In this document: positions 35,504 to 44,676 of the stretch, piece by piece
How positions within the stretch are numbered: position 1 is the stretch's first letter
Layout: the number at the start of each line of letters is the position of its first letter
Origin: Streptomyces sp. NBC_01750
GTDB lineage: Bacteria; Actinomycetota; Actinomycetes; Streptomycetales; Streptomycetaceae
Assembly (NCBI RefSeq): GCF_035918095.1
Contig: NZ_CP109137.1
Location: 2,420,001 to 2,484,000 of the forward strand
Direction: 5' to 3'
Length of the DNA: 64,000 nt
Made by a program: the position numbers and the translations under genes
The notes under the pieces: model-generated
What the model was told of the DNA's origin: nothing
Databases searched by the model: none
What the model saw: the letters and a program-made list of their open reading frames with translations, nothing else

Positions 35504-35842
35504 GCGCCCTCTCAGGTCCTGCGCGGGCGTGCGTACTGCCGGGTCCCCGCCCGCTCAGAAGGGTCGTACGTACGCAGCACACGCGGGGAAAACGTCAAAC
35601 TTGCAGGATGTGCAGGATGTGTCCGTGAACTTCGCGTCACTTTAGTCCACACATCTTTCCGGTCAATCAACCGGCGGGCGCGTGGCGCGGAGCGGGTGAG
35701 GACGGGTTCCGGGACGTGACGGTTCACCCGTACGGACGCGGCCGCATCCCGCGTGTGGGTTAGCTCACAACAAGCCTCATTGATGTTCTTTGTCCCGTCT
35801 CACAGCAGGCCTCGACTGCCAGTGACCATTACCGTCGTCCCT
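35504..35842. other. Intergenic region with divergent promoters of rsmH and carbonic anhydrase
   Basis: This 339-nt gap separates the divergent dcw cluster and the carbonic anhydrase gene. On the minus strand TTGACG (complement of 35593-35598) could be a -35 box for the dcw operon. A short direct repeat GCAGGATGT occurs twice near 35603-35622. The part close to the plus-strand gene is AT-richer (35755-35800). No coding evidence is seen; minor frames there lack start signals. Confidence 0.4.
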
Positions 35843-36385
35843 ATGTCGACTTCCGCGCACCACTCCGCCGACGCAGCACGTTCCGGCCACACGGTCACCG
35901 ACCGTCTCGTCGAGGCGAACCTGCGCTACGCCGCCCGTTTCCAGGACCCCGGGATGGACGCGCGTCCCGTGCTGCAGGTGGCCGTGGTCGCGTGCATGGA
36001 CGCCCGGCTCGACCTGCACGACGCGCTCGGCCTGGAGCTGGGCGACTGCCACACGATCCGCAACGCGGGCGGCGTGGTCACGGACGATGTGATCCGGTCG
36101 CTGACCATCAGCCAGCGGGCGCTCGGCACCCGCAGCGTGATACTCATCCACCACACCAACTGCGGCCTGGAGTCGCTCACCGAGGACTTCCGGCACGAGC
36201 TGGAGGACGAGGTCGGGCAGCGGCCGGCCTGGGCGGTCGAGGCGTTCCGGGACGTCGATCAGGACGTACGGCAATCGATGCAGCGGGTGCGCACCTCACC
36301 GTTCCTTCCGCACACCGACGACGTGCGCGGCTTCGTCTTCGATGTGACGGTCGGTCGGTTGCGGGAGATCGACCCCGCAGTGTGA
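35843..36385 (+). CDS. Beta-class carbonic anhydrase
   Basis: 180 aa from ATG 35843; a longer frame from 35753 has no ribosome-binding site. Zinc ligands fit the beta class: C51-M-D53-A-R55, then H104 and C107 in HHTNCG, with spacing identical to the small mycobacterial enzymes (Rv1284 type). The Asp53-Arg55 dyad and GDCHTIRNAGG complete the active site. It interconverts CO2 and bicarbonate in the cytoplasm. It is monocistronic; no clear terminator precedes the moxR gene. Confidence 0.92.
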   Translation: MSTSAHHSADAARSGHTVTDRLVEANLRYAARFQDPGMDARPVLQVAVVACMDARLDLHDALGLELGDCHTIRNAGGVVTDDVIRSLTISQRALGTRSVILIHHTNCGLESLTEDFRHELEDEVGQRPAWAVEAFRDVDQDVRQSMQRVRTSPFLPHTDDVRGFVFDVTVGRLREIDPAV

Positions 36386-36586
36386 CCGGTCGGACACCTG
36401 AGAAAACACACCAAACTCGGCATATCCCACCCTCTTATCCACAGGCGAGTGACACGACGCGGTAGCGGCAACAAGAATGCGTGTGTGGCACCCTTCCGGA
36501 ACCATCCGGAGAAGGTGTCCGTGTTTTGGGGTGGGCCGGGCCGTCCGAAGAGCAACCGGCCCGCAGAACGGGCCGAGGAGGGCCGG

Positions 36587-37633
36587 GTGACGACCTATGA
36601 CGATCGAGCGAGCCTCACAGATCTGACCACCACAGCGGAGCGTGTCCGCAGGTCGGTGGAGGGTGTGATCGAGGGCAAGCCTGAGGTCGTACGGCTTTCG
36701 CTGACCGTGCTGCTCGCCGAGGGGCATCTGCTCATCGAAGATGTACCGGGCGTGGGCAAGACAATGCTGGCCAAGGCGCTGGCGAGATCCATCGACTGTT
36801 CGGTGCGGCGTATCCAGTTCACACCGGATCTGCTGCCGTCGGACATCACCGGTGTGTCGATCTTCGACCAGCAACGGCGTGACTTCGAGTTCAAGCCGGG
36901 CGCGATCTTCGCCCAGATCGTGATCGGCGACGAGATCAACCGCGCGTCGCCGAAGACCCAGTCGGCGCTGCTGGAGTCGATGGAGGAGCGTCAGGTCACC
37001 ATCGACGGGCACACGTACGAACTGCCCAGCCCCTTCATGGTGGTGGCCACCCAGAACCCGGTGGAGATGGAGGGCACGTACCCGCTGCCGGAGGCGCAGC
37101 GCGACCGCTTCATGGCGCGGGTGTCGATCGGCTATCCCAGCGCGGACGCCGAGCTGCAGATGCTCGATGTGCACGGTGGCGTCTCGCCGCTGGACGATCT
37201 GCAGCCGGTGGCGCACGCCCACGACATCGTGAAGCTCATCGACGCGGTGCGTACGGTCCATGTCGCCGATTCCGTGCGGCGGTACGCCGTGGAGCTGGTG
37301 GCGGCCACCCGTAACCACCCGGATCTCAGACTCGGAGCGTCGCCGCGCGCCACGCTGCATCTGCTGCGCGCCGCGAAGGCCACAGCCGCGCTCAGCGGCC
37401 GTGACTACGCCCTGCCGGACGACGTCCAGTCGCTGGCGGTGCAGGTGCTGGCGCACCGGCTGCTGCCCACCGCGCAGGCGCAGTTGAACCGCCGTACGGC
37501 CGAGCAGGTCGTGCTGGAGATCATGCAGCGCATCCCCGTGCCCACCGCCGGGGGCTCGGAGAGCTCTTATGTCCCGGGCCGGCCGGCTCAGTCGCCGCTC
37601 TACGGCCAGCAGCCCGGCGCCCGGCGGTTGTGA
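36587..37633 (+). CDS. MoxR-family AAA+ ATPase
   Basis: 348 aa from GTG 36587, with GAGGAGG at 36575-36581; an upstream ATG at 36449 lacks a signal. Walker A is EDVPGVGKTMLAKALA, Walker B is IVIGDEINRASPKTQSALLESM, and sensor 1 is VVATQNPVEMEGTYPLPEAQRDRF, the MoxR signature. MoxR ATPases act as chaperones for maturation of partner complexes and are genetically linked to DUF58 proteins, as here: the next gene overlaps its stop. The three genes with the transglutaminase form one operon. Confidence 0.93.
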   Translation: MTTYDDRASLTDLTTTAERVRRSVEGVIEGKPEVVRLSLTVLLAEGHLLIEDVPGVGKTMLAKALARSIDCSVRRIQFTPDLLPSDITGVSIFDQQRRDFEFKPGAIFAQIVIGDEINRASPKTQSALLESMEERQVTIDGHTYELPSPFMVVATQNPVEMEGTYPLPEAQRDRFMARVSIGYPSADAELQMLDVHGGVSPLDDLQPVAHAHDIVKLIDAVRTVHVADSVRRYAVELVAATRNHPDLRLGASPRATLHLLRAAKATAALSGRDYALPDDVQSLAVQVLAHRLLPTAQAQLNRRTAEQVVLEIMQRIPVPTAGGSESSYVPGRPAQSPLYGQQPGARRL

Positions 37634-38988
37634 TGTCGGCCGGGGCGCCCACCGCCGCGGAAGGCAAGGACACCAGCGGGGTGCGGGCGGCCCTGGGCGG
37701 GCTGACCACGCGCGGCCGTTCCTTCCTCGCGGCCGGGGTGGCCGCGGCGGTGTGCGCGTATGTCCTGGGGCAGGGCGACCTGTTGCGGGTCGGACTGCTG
37801 CTCGGCGTACTGCCGCTGGTCTGTGTGGCCGTGCTGTACCGCACCCGCTACCGGGTCGCGGGCAGCCGGCGCCTTTCGCCCCTGCGGGTGCCCGCGGGGT
37901 CCGAGGCGCGGGTGCATCTGCGAATGGACAATGTCTCGCGGCTGCCCACCGGCCTGCTGATGCTCCAGGACCATGTGCCGTACGTACTGGGACCGCGGCC
38001 CAGATTCGTTCTCGACCAGGTGGAGGCGGGCGGCCGGCGCGAGGTGTCGTACCGGGTGCGCTCGGATCTGCGCGGGCGCTATCCGCTCGGGCCGCTCCAG
38101 CTGCGGCTGAGCGACCCGTTCGGGATGTGCGAGCTGACCCGCTCCTTCAGCGCGTACGACACCCTGACCGTCATTCCGCACACCGAGGCGCTGCCTCCGG
38201 TGAAGCTGGCGGGCGAGGCCTCGGGGTACGGCGACGGGCGGCAGCGCTCGCTGGCGCTGGCGGGCGACGACGACATCATCCCGCGCGCCTACCGCTACGG
38301 CGACGATCTTCGCCGGGTGCACTGGCGCTCCACCGCGCGCTACGGCGAGCTGATGGTGCGCCGCGAGGAGCAGCCGCAACGCGCCAGATGCACGGTGCTG
38401 CTCGACACCCGGCGGGTCGCCTACCAGGGCGCCGGTCCCGACTCCGCCTTCGAGTGGGCGGTCTCGGGCGCGGCCTCCGCACTGGTGCACATGCTGGAAC
38501 GGGGTTTCGCGGTCCGGCTGTTGACGGACACGGGGAACTCGGTGCCGGGTGAGGGCGCCGACGGCTTCGCCGGATCGACCCAGGAGTCCGCGGACTCCGC
38601 GGGGCTGATGATGGACACGCTCGCGGTTGTCGACCACTCCGACGGGGCGGGGCTCTCGCCCTCGTACGACGTCCTGCGCGGCGGGAACGAAGGACTGCTG
38701 ATCGCCTTCTTCGGCGATCTGGACGAGGAGCAGGCTGCCGTCGCGGCCAGGATGCGGCAGCGCAGCGGCGCGGCTGTCGCCTTCGTCCTGGACAGCGGGA
38801 CCTGGGTGACGAGCGGCGCGGTCGCAGGGGCGGTCGACGAGCGGCTGAGGCAGCTGTCCGAGGCGGGCTGGACGGCGCTCGCCGTGCCGCCCGGGACACC
38901 GCTGTCCGATCTGTGGCAGCAGGCCGGCCGGCAGCGCGTCGAGTCTCCCGGCGGCAGTACGAACGGTTTCTCTGGGGGTTGGTCATGA
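37633..38988 (+). CDS. DUF58 domain membrane protein
   Basis: 451 aa from ATG 37633, overlapping the moxR stop as TGATG; GTG 37630 is an alternative one codon earlier. Two membrane helices near the N-terminus (about 28-45 and 52-70) are followed by a beta-rich segment. The DUF58 core has DDIIPRAYRYGDDLRRVHWRSTARYGELMVRREE (cited by its ends), a von Willebrand A-like region. The function is unknown; with MoxR and the transglutaminase it probably forms an envelope-associated assembly system. Its stop overlaps the next start by ATGA. Confidence 0.88.
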   Translation: MSAGAPTAAEGKDTSGVRAALGGLTTRGRSFLAAGVAAAVCAYVLGQGDLLRVGLLLGVLPLVCVAVLYRTRYRVAGSRRLSPLRVPAGSEARVHLRMDNVSRLPTGLLMLQDHVPYVLGPRPRFVLDQVEAGGRREVSYRVRSDLRGRYPLGPLQLRLSDPFGMCELTRSFSAYDTLTVIPHTEALPPVKLAGEASGYGDGRQRSLALAGDDDIIPRAYRYGDDLRRVHWRSTARYGELMVRREEQPQRARCTVLLDTRRVAYQGAGPDSAFEWAVSGAASALVHMLERGFAVRLLTDTGNSVPGEGADGFAGSTQESADSAGLMMDTLAVVDHSDGAGLSPSYDVLRGGNEGLLIAFFGDLDEEQAAVAARMRQRSGAAVAFVLDSGTWVTSGAVAGAVDERLRQLSEAGWTALAVPPGTPLSDLWQQAGRQRVESPGGSTNGFSGGWS

Positions 38989-41408
38989 GCGGTCGCGGAA
39001 GGCTGGCACTCTGCGCCTTCGCCGCCACGCTGATGGCGGCGGGCGCGATGCTGCCGCTGGTCGAACCGGCTTCCTGGATGCTGCAGGCGGCGTTCCTGCT
39101 GGCGATCCAGAGCGGGGTGGGCGCGCTCGCCCGGCGGGTTCCGCTGGCCAGGCCGCTGACGGTGGCGGTGCAGGCGCTCGTCACGCTGCTGCTGCTCACC
39201 GTGGTCTTCGCCCGGGGCCAGGCGATCCTCGGGCTGCTGCCGGGGCCCGAGGCGATCGAGCAGTTCGGCCAGTTGCTGAACGCGGGCGCCGAGGATGTCG
39301 GGCGGTACGCGATCCCGGCGCCGGCGACCGACGGCATCAGGCTGATGGTGATCGGCGGCGTGCTGGTGATCGGCCTCGCGGTGGATGCCCTCGCGGTGAC
39401 GTTCCGCAGCTCGGCCCCGGCCGGGCTGCCGCTGCTGGCGCTCTATTCGGTGGCCGCGGGGCTCTCCGGCGGCGACGCGAGCTGGCTCTGGTTCCTGCTC
39501 GCAGCCTCCGGATATCTGGTGCTTCTGCTGGCCGAGGGCCGGGACCGGCTCTCCCAGTGGGGCCGGGTCTTCGGCGGAGCCGCGTCGGCACAGGCGCGTA
39601 CCGCGGTCGGATTCGACTCGGCGGGCGGCCATCCGCTGGCACCGGTCCGTACCGGTCGGCGTATCGGCGCGCTCGCGCTGGGCGTGGCACTCGTGGTCCC
39701 GGCGGCGCTGCCGGCGCTGGACGGCGGGCTGCTGGGCAGTGCGGGCAGCGGGGACGGACAGGGCGCGGGCGGCGGCACCATCTCCGCGGTGAACCCGCTG
39801 GTCTCGCTGCAGGACAGCCTCAATCAGCCCGAGGACCGCGAGGTCATCCGGTATCGCACCAACGCGACGAACACCCAGGACCTGTATCTGCGGATCGTCG
39901 CGCTGGACCAGTTCGACGGCACGGCCTGGAAGTCCTCCGAGCGCAAGGTCAAGGACGTACCGGACGAGCTGCCCCGGCCGGACGGGCTGAGTCCGTCGGT
40001 CGGCGCCACCGAGATCAAGACGAACATTTCGGCGGCCGGCTCGTACAAGCAGAGCTGGCTGCCGCTCCCGTACCCGGCGACGAAGGTGCAGATCAACGGC
40101 CGCTGGCGGTACGAGCCCACCGGCCGGACCCTGGTCGGCGACCGCGGCCAGAACACCCGTGGAGCGCAGTACTCGGTCACCAGCCTGCTGGTGAAGCCGA
40201 CGCCGGACCAGCTGGCCAAGGCGCCAGCGCCGCCGGCCGCGCTGCTGCGCGAGTACACCAAGGTGCCCGATGTGCTGCCCGACGAGGTCAGGAACACGGC
40301 GCGCAGGGTGACGAAGGGCGCCACGAACGACTATGAGCGGGCCGTCAAGCTGCAGGACTGGTTCGCCGTGAACGGTGGCTTCAGCTACGACACCCAGGTC
40401 CAGTCGGGTACGGGTGTCACCGCGATCACCCGCTTCCTGAGGCAGAAGGAAGGCTTCTGCGTCCACTTCTCGTTCTCCATGGCCGCGATGGCCAGGACGC
40501 TGGGGATTCCGGCGCGGGTCGCGGTGGGCTTCACCCCGGGCGCCCCGCGGTCGGACGGCACCATGTCGGTGGGTCTGCAGGCGGCGCACGCCTGGCCGGA
40601 GCTGTACTTCGAGGGTGTGGGATGGACGCGGTTCGAGCCGACCCCGACCCGGGGCTCCGCGCCCGAGTACACGCGGGCGCAGTCGCCGTCCGGTCAGCCG
40701 ACCACCCCGGCGCAGCCCGGGGCCAGCAGCTCGCCGACGCCCTCCGCAGCGCCCTCCGCCCAGGACAACTGCCCGGCGCAGGCGAAGCGGATCGGCGAGT
40801 GCGGAGCGGCCGCGCCGCAGGACATCCTGCCGCCCGCCGACCCCGGGACTTCGCTGGGGACCGTGCTGGGCGTGGCTCTTGCCGTGCTGGCGGTGGTGGT
40901 GCTGCCGATGCTGCCGATGCTCTGGCGGATGAGGGTGCGTGCGCGACGGCTCGGCTCGGGTGGGCGTACGCCGGCGGACGCCGCGGCCCGGACGCTGGCG
41001 GCCTGGCAGGAGATCACCGATACGGCCTGGGACCACGGCATCACGCCCGACGACTCGCAGACACAGCGAAAGGCGGCCGCGCGCATCGTCCGGCTGGGAG
41101 GGCTGGAGGACGAAGCGGCGGACGCGGTGCACCGGGTGGCCGGAGCGGTGGAGCAGGTGCTGTACGCCCCTGAGCCCCGGCCCGGTACGGGGCTGGCCGA
41201 TGACGCCGAGCTGATCCGGGCCGGGCTGGGCGACGCGGCGAGCCGGGTGACGCGGCTGCGGGCACTGCTCGCGCCCCGTTCCGCCATTCGGGTGATGTGG
41301 GCCTTCTCGGCCCGCTGGGCGACCCTCACCGATCGGTGGGGCGTGCCCCGTTGGCGCCTGGACCGGTGGACGGCACTTCTGCGCCGCCCGTCCCGGCAGC
41401 GAGGCTGA
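38985..41408 (+). CDS. TgpA-type membrane transglutaminase-like protein (DUF3488/DUF4129)
   Basis: 807 aa from ATG 38985. Six or so N-terminal helices (about 8-245; DUF3488/TgpA_N) precede an extracytoplasmic transglutaminase-like domain. Its catalytic Cys is in EGFCVHFSFSMAAMARTLGIPAR (about C492) and the His in QAAHAWPELYF (about H535), with GWTRFEPTPT supplying the acidic third residue. A Pro/Ser linker, another helix (about 625-645) and a DUF4129-like C-terminal cytoplasmic domain follow. Such proteins are possible proteases/peptide transferases of the envelope. The gene ends the MoxR operon at a very strong hairpin. Confidence 0.9.
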   Translation: MSGRGRLALCAFAATLMAAGAMLPLVEPASWMLQAAFLLAIQSGVGALARRVPLARPLTVAVQALVTLLLLTVVFARGQAILGLLPGPEAIEQFGQLLNAGAEDVGRYAIPAPATDGIRLMVIGGVLVIGLAVDALAVTFRSSAPAGLPLLALYSVAAGLSGGDASWLWFLLAASGYLVLLLAEGRDRLSQWGRVFGGAASAQARTAVGFDSAGGHPLAPVRTGRRIGALALGVALVVPAALPALDGGLLGSAGSGDGQGAGGGTISAVNPLVSLQDSLNQPEDREVIRYRTNATNTQDLYLRIVALDQFDGTAWKSSERKVKDVPDELPRPDGLSPSVGATEIKTNISAAGSYKQSWLPLPYPATKVQINGRWRYEPTGRTLVGDRGQNTRGAQYSVTSLLVKPTPDQLAKAPAPPAALLREYTKVPDVLPDEVRNTARRVTKGATNDYERAVKLQDWFAVNGGFSYDTQVQSGTGVTAITRFLRQKEGFCVHFSFSMAAMARTLGIPARVAVGFTPGAPRSDGTMSVGLQAAHAWPELYFEGVGWTRFEPTPTRGSAPEYTRAQSPSGQPTTPAQPGASSSPTPSAAPSAQDNCPAQAKRIGECGAAAPQDILPPADPGTSLGTVLGVALAVLAVVVLPMLPMLWRMRVRARRLGSGGRTPADAAARTLAAWQEITDTAWDHGITPDDSQTQRKAAARIVRLGGLEDEAADAVHRVAGAVEQVLYAPEPRPGTGLADDAELIRAGLGDAASRVTRLRALLAPRSAIRVMWAFSARWATLTDRWGVPRWRLDRWTALLRRPSRQRG

Positions 41409-41424
41409 CACCAGGCGGATCCGA

Positions 41425-41470
41425 GTACGGGTGAGGGGCGACGCTCTTGAGCGTCGCCCCTCACCCGTAC
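41425..41470. terminator. Bidirectional terminator, 22-bp perfect palindrome
   Basis: Arms 41425-41446 and 41449-41470 are exact reverse complements over 22 nt, with a two-base centre (TT). The hairpin lies between the convergent transglutaminase and DUF3040 genes. Left arm begins GTACGGGTGAGGGGCG. Confidence 0.9.
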
Positions 41471-41551
41471 AGCAAGCTTTTGTGTATGAGCGCGGCCTCG
41501 TACGAACCCGGACCGCGGCTCTGCTACGTCACTTCGACGAAGCCGCGGTGC

Positions 41552-41953
41552 TCAGTGGCCGCCCTGTTCGTCGCGGCGACGCTGCCACCGTTCCTCGATC
41601 CGGTTCATCATCGACCTGCGCCGGCGGGGCTGGCGGCGAGCTGATGCCGCCGGGTCCCCCTGGGGCTGTTGCTCACCCGGTTTGGGCGCTCTGCGCCAGC
41701 CGGTGACCGCGAGAACCGCACAGCCGAGCATGACGAGGAACCCCACCACGCTGATCCAGATCTGCTGCGCGACCATTCCGGCCATGAGGAGCGCGATACC
41801 CACCAGGAAGCCTGCGACCGCCTGGTAGACCCGTCGCCGGGTGTACGTACGCAGCCCGCTTCCCTCAAGCGCTGTAGCGAACTTGGGATCTTCGGCGTAC
41901 AGCGCTCGCTCCATCTGCTCGAGCATTCGCTGCTCGTGCTCCGAGAGCGGCAC
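41552..41953 (-). CDS. DUF3040 membrane protein
   Basis: 133 aa from GTG 41953, with GGAGGA just upstream. The N-terminal MPLSEHEQRMLEQMERALYAEDPKFA is the DUF3040 hallmark. Two membrane helices (about 44-62 and 66-84) and a basic C-terminal tail (QPRRRRSMMNRIEERWQRRR) follow. The family is actinobacterial and uncharacterised; in many genomes it is near the cell-wall cluster. It is monocistronic, with a 249-nt gap upstream that shows no further gene. Confidence 0.9.
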   Translation of the reverse strand: MPLSEHEQRMLEQMERALYAEDPKFATALEGSGLRTYTRRRVYQAVAGFLVGIALLMAGMVAQQIWISVVGFLVMLGCAVLAVTGWRRAPKPGEQQPQGDPAASARRQPRRRRSMMNRIEERWQRRRDEQGGH

Positions 41954-42202
41954 GGAGTCCTCCTAGTCGTCGGTCGCGGGGGGCGACCGGTATGCGGCCC
42001 TTTCAGGATAGGCAGGGAATCGCCCCCGTGAAACCCGCCGTCTACGCCAAATCGCCAGTCCGGGCCGCCATGCCGGCTCGGTGTCGAGGCGTAAATTCCC
42101 CAACCTCCGATCCGTCATGCCGGATGGTGTCCACCGATCATACGGGGCGGAGGCCACGATCGGGGGGTCTGTGGCGTACTCCATGTGCGGCTGCGCCGCT
42201 GA

Positions 42203-42961
42203 TCAGCCCCGCTTCTCGCCCAGTACGTGGAGCTGGGTCGCGACCGAGTGGAAGGCCGGCAGCTCGGCGGCCGCCGCCTCCAGTTTGAGCAGCGCGTCGA
42301 GAGCGCCGGGCTCGGTGTCCACCAGGACACCCGGGACCAGGTCGGCGAAGACCCGAACGCCGTGCACGGCACCGACTTCGGCACCGGCCGCACTGACGAG
42401 TTCGGTGAGCTGCTGGGCGGTGAAGCGCCGCGGCACCGGGTCGCCGGTGCCCCACCGGCCCGCTGGGTCGGTCAGCGCGTTGCGGGCCTCGGTGAAGTGC
42501 CCGGCCAGCGCCCTGGCCAGGACAGCCCCGCCGAGCCCGGCGGCGAGCAGGCTGAGCGCGCCGTTGGGCCGGAGTGCGTCCACGGCGTTCCGTACGCCCT
42601 CGGCGGGGTCGTCCACGTACTCGAGGACTCCGTGGCAGAGCACCGCGTCGTAGCCACCGCGCTCGACGACCTCGAAGAGGCCGTGGATGTCGCCCTGGAC
42701 GCCGCGCACGCGGTCGGCCACGTCGGCCTCGGCGGCCCGGCGCTCCAGCGCGAAGAGCGCGTTGGGGCTGGGGTCGACGACGGTGACGCGGTGCCCCAGC
42801 TTGGCCGCGGGCACGGCGAAGTTGCCGCTGCCGCCGCCGGTGTCGAGGACGTCCAGGGCTTCCGTCCCGACCGCCTTGACCCGGCGGTCGAGGGCCTCCT
42901 TGAGGACCTCCCAGACCACGGCGGTACGGAGAGAGGCGCGGGGTCGCATCGGGTCCGACAC
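42203..42961 (-). CDS. SAM-dependent methyltransferase
   Basis: 252 aa from GTG 42961, with GAGGAG 9 nt upstream; an in-frame ATG at 43063 lacks one. A class I Rossmann methyltransferase: motif I LDVLDTGGGSGNFAVPAA, motif II VTVVDPSPNAL, and the post-motif VLCHGVLEYVDDPAEGVRNAV, which resembles the SmtA/CmoM-like group. The substrate is not identifiable; CmoM family members methylate tRNA wobble uridines, but the C-terminus does not let me assign this. The gene lies 135 nt downstream of the HEPN gene. Confidence 0.85.
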   Translation of the reverse strand: MSDPMRPRASLRTAVVWEVLKEALDRRVKAVGTEALDVLDTGGGSGNFAVPAAKLGHRVTVVDPSPNALFALERRAAEADVADRVRGVQGDIHGLFEVVERGGYDAVLCHGVLEYVDDPAEGVRNAVDALRPNGALSLLAAGLGGAVLARALAGHFTEARNALTDPAGRWGTGDPVPRRFTAQQLTELVSAAGAEVGAVHGVRVFADLVPGVLVDTEPGALDALLKLEAAAAELPAFHSVATQLHVLGEKRG

Positions 42962-43096
42962 GGCAGTTGACTCCTCGGACGGTGCCGCCCCGGCTGTGCG
43001 GGGCGTGAGGGGGCGGACGGACGAACACCGTGAAGCGGTGAACACGTTGAAGACGCAGTCCACCCTATTGCCTCCGTCGGGCGCCCCAGCTCCGGA

Positions 43097-43636
43097 TCAC
43101 CCCACGGCGTCACCCGTCTCCGGTCGCTCCGTCCGGGGCTGGGGCAGCACCGGCTGCAGCACGAGCATCCGCTCGACCAGGCGCAGGAACATGGCCGCGT
43201 CGCGCAGCAGGTCGTCGGCGTCGCGGTTGCTCGCCGCGCCATGGATCCCGGCCTCGGCGCGCGCCCTGCGCCGGGCCCCGGAGGCGAACAGAACACTCCA
43301 CTCGGACAGTTCCGGAGCTATCTCGGGCAGGACTTCCCAGGCGCTGCGGATCCGCTGCCTGCGGCGCTCGCTGGTCTCCGGGCGGCCGCGGGCGGCGAGG
43401 ACCGCGGCTGCGGTGCGCAGGGCGGCCAGATGTGCGGTGGCGTAACGCTCGTTCGGCGTTTCGAGAGTGGCGGCCTCGTCGAGGCCCGTGCGGGCCTGGG
43501 CGAGCAGGTCGAGGGCGGCGGGCGGTGCCGAGGCCCGCCGCAGGACGGGGTGCACGTCGTTCGCCGGTCCGGTCGGTGAGGGGGCAGGGCCGGTGGCGCG
43601 GCGCCGGTGTGCGGCTGCTGCGTAGGAGCTGGCCAT
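43097..43636 (-). CDS. SAV_6107-family HEPN domain protein
   Basis: 179 aa from ATG 43636, with GGAGG 7 nt upstream. Residues about 40-160 form the helical HEPN-like domain found in streptomycete and mycobacterial proteins named after SAV_6107 (ALDLLAQARTGLDEAATLETPNERYATAHLAALRTAAAVLA, cited by its ends). HEPN domains are often RNA-binding or nuclease modules, but the R-x4-6-H active motif is not evident here. Function unknown. It is divergent from the PP2C phosphatase gene. Confidence 0.85.
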   Translation of the reverse strand: MASSYAAAAHRRRATGPAPSPTGPANDVHPVLRRASAPPAALDLLAQARTGLDEAATLETPNERYATAHLAALRTAAAVLAARGRPETSERRRQRIRSAWEVLPEIAPELSEWSVLFASGARRRARAEAGIHGAASNRDADDLLRDAAMFLRLVERMLVLQPVLPQPRTERPETGDAVG

Positions 43637-43797
43637 GACGAACCTCCTGTCGTCGTGTGACGGCGCTGTGGCCGTATGTGTCCATCGTGAGGGGCGCCAC
43701 TGACAATCGCTCTGACCTCCCCCTTCCCTCTGGAGGTGGTGTGCGGGGGACGACGGCTAGAGTGAGAGGAGGAGGCTGTGGGACACCGGAGCGCTCA

Positions 43798-44625
43798 ATG
43801 CGCGGACATCGCAACGACCCGCCCGACAATGCGCAACTCCTGATCACCCTCGGGCGACTCGTCGACCAGGCCCTGGAGCGGATCAAGCTCCAGCAGGCTC
43901 GGGTAGAGCTGGCCATGGCCCTGCAGCGCCATATGCTCCCGCCCGAATTGCCGGAGCTGCTCGGTGTGCATATCGCGGCCAAGTACGCGCCCTCACGGGA
44001 CGGGCTGGACGTGGGCGGCGACTGGTACGACGCCTTTCTGATGATGGACGGGTCGCTCGGGCTCTCGATCGGAGATGTGCAGGGCCATGATGTGGAGGCC
44101 GTCGCCTTCATGGGACAGGTCCGCACCAGCCTGCGGGCCCTCGCCGAGGCGACGAGCGATCCGAGCGAGGTACTGAGCCGCGCCAACGACCTGCTGATCT
44201 CGATGAGCTTCGGCCTCTTCGCGACCTGCTGCTTCCTGCGTTTCGACCCGCTCAGCCGCGATCTCACCGTGTCCCGGGCCGGTCATGTGCCGATGGTCTG
44301 GGCCACCGCCGGCGGCCGCTCCGGCATCGCCCTGGACCGCGGCGGCCCGCCCCTCGGCGTCGTGGCCGGCGAGCGCTATCCGGTGACCCACCGGCGGCTA
44401 CTGGAGGCAGGAGTCCTCGTCCTGCTCACCGACGGGGTCGTGGAAGGACCGCACTACCCGATGGAGGCCGGTCTGGCCGAGGTGCATCAGCTCGTGCGCG
44501 CGGGATTCGACGCCGACCCCGACGTACTGGCCTCAGCCGTCGTCAAGGTGGCGGATCGGACCGGCCACCGTGACGATGCCGCCGTTCTCGTTGTGCGCTA
44601 CGACGGCCCGCCGGAGTCCCGGTAA
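43798..44625 (+). CDS. PP2C-family (SpoIIE/RsbU type) Ser/Thr phosphatase
   Basis: 275 aa from ATG 43798, with GGAG 6 nt upstream. A coiled-coil N-terminal signalling helix (about 14-45, ending LQRHMLPPELP) joins the SpoIIE-type catalytic domain. Metal-binding Asp residues are in GGDWYDAF (D75) and IGDVQGHDVEA (D93), with TDGVVEG and RDDAAVLVVR completing the site. Such phosphatases dephosphorylate anti-anti-sigma factors, releasing stress or developmental sigma factors. No sensor domain is present, so input is probably from a partner. It may be co-transcribed with the MASE1 gene 51 nt downstream. Confidence 0.92.
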   Translation: MRGHRNDPPDNAQLLITLGRLVDQALERIKLQQARVELAMALQRHMLPPELPELLGVHIAAKYAPSRDGLDVGGDWYDAFLMMDGSLGLSIGDVQGHDVEAVAFMGQVRTSLRALAEATSDPSEVLSRANDLLISMSFGLFATCCFLRFDPLSRDLTVSRAGHVPMVWATAGGRSGIALDRGGPPLGVVAGERYPVTHRRLLEAGVLVLLTDGVVEGPHYPMEAGLAEVHQLVRAGFDADPDVLASAVVKVADRTGHRDDAAVLVVRYDGPPESR

Positions 44626-44676
44626 CCGCTCGGCGCCACCTGAGTCGCCGCGGGCCCACCGGGAGCGCAGACTGCA

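Noticed and set aside
38421..41411. A 996-codon open frame on the minus strand opposite the transglutaminase gene
   Set aside because: High-GC shadow: composition is Arg/Gly/His-rich without domains, and the plus strand carries clear DUF58 and transglutaminase motifs.
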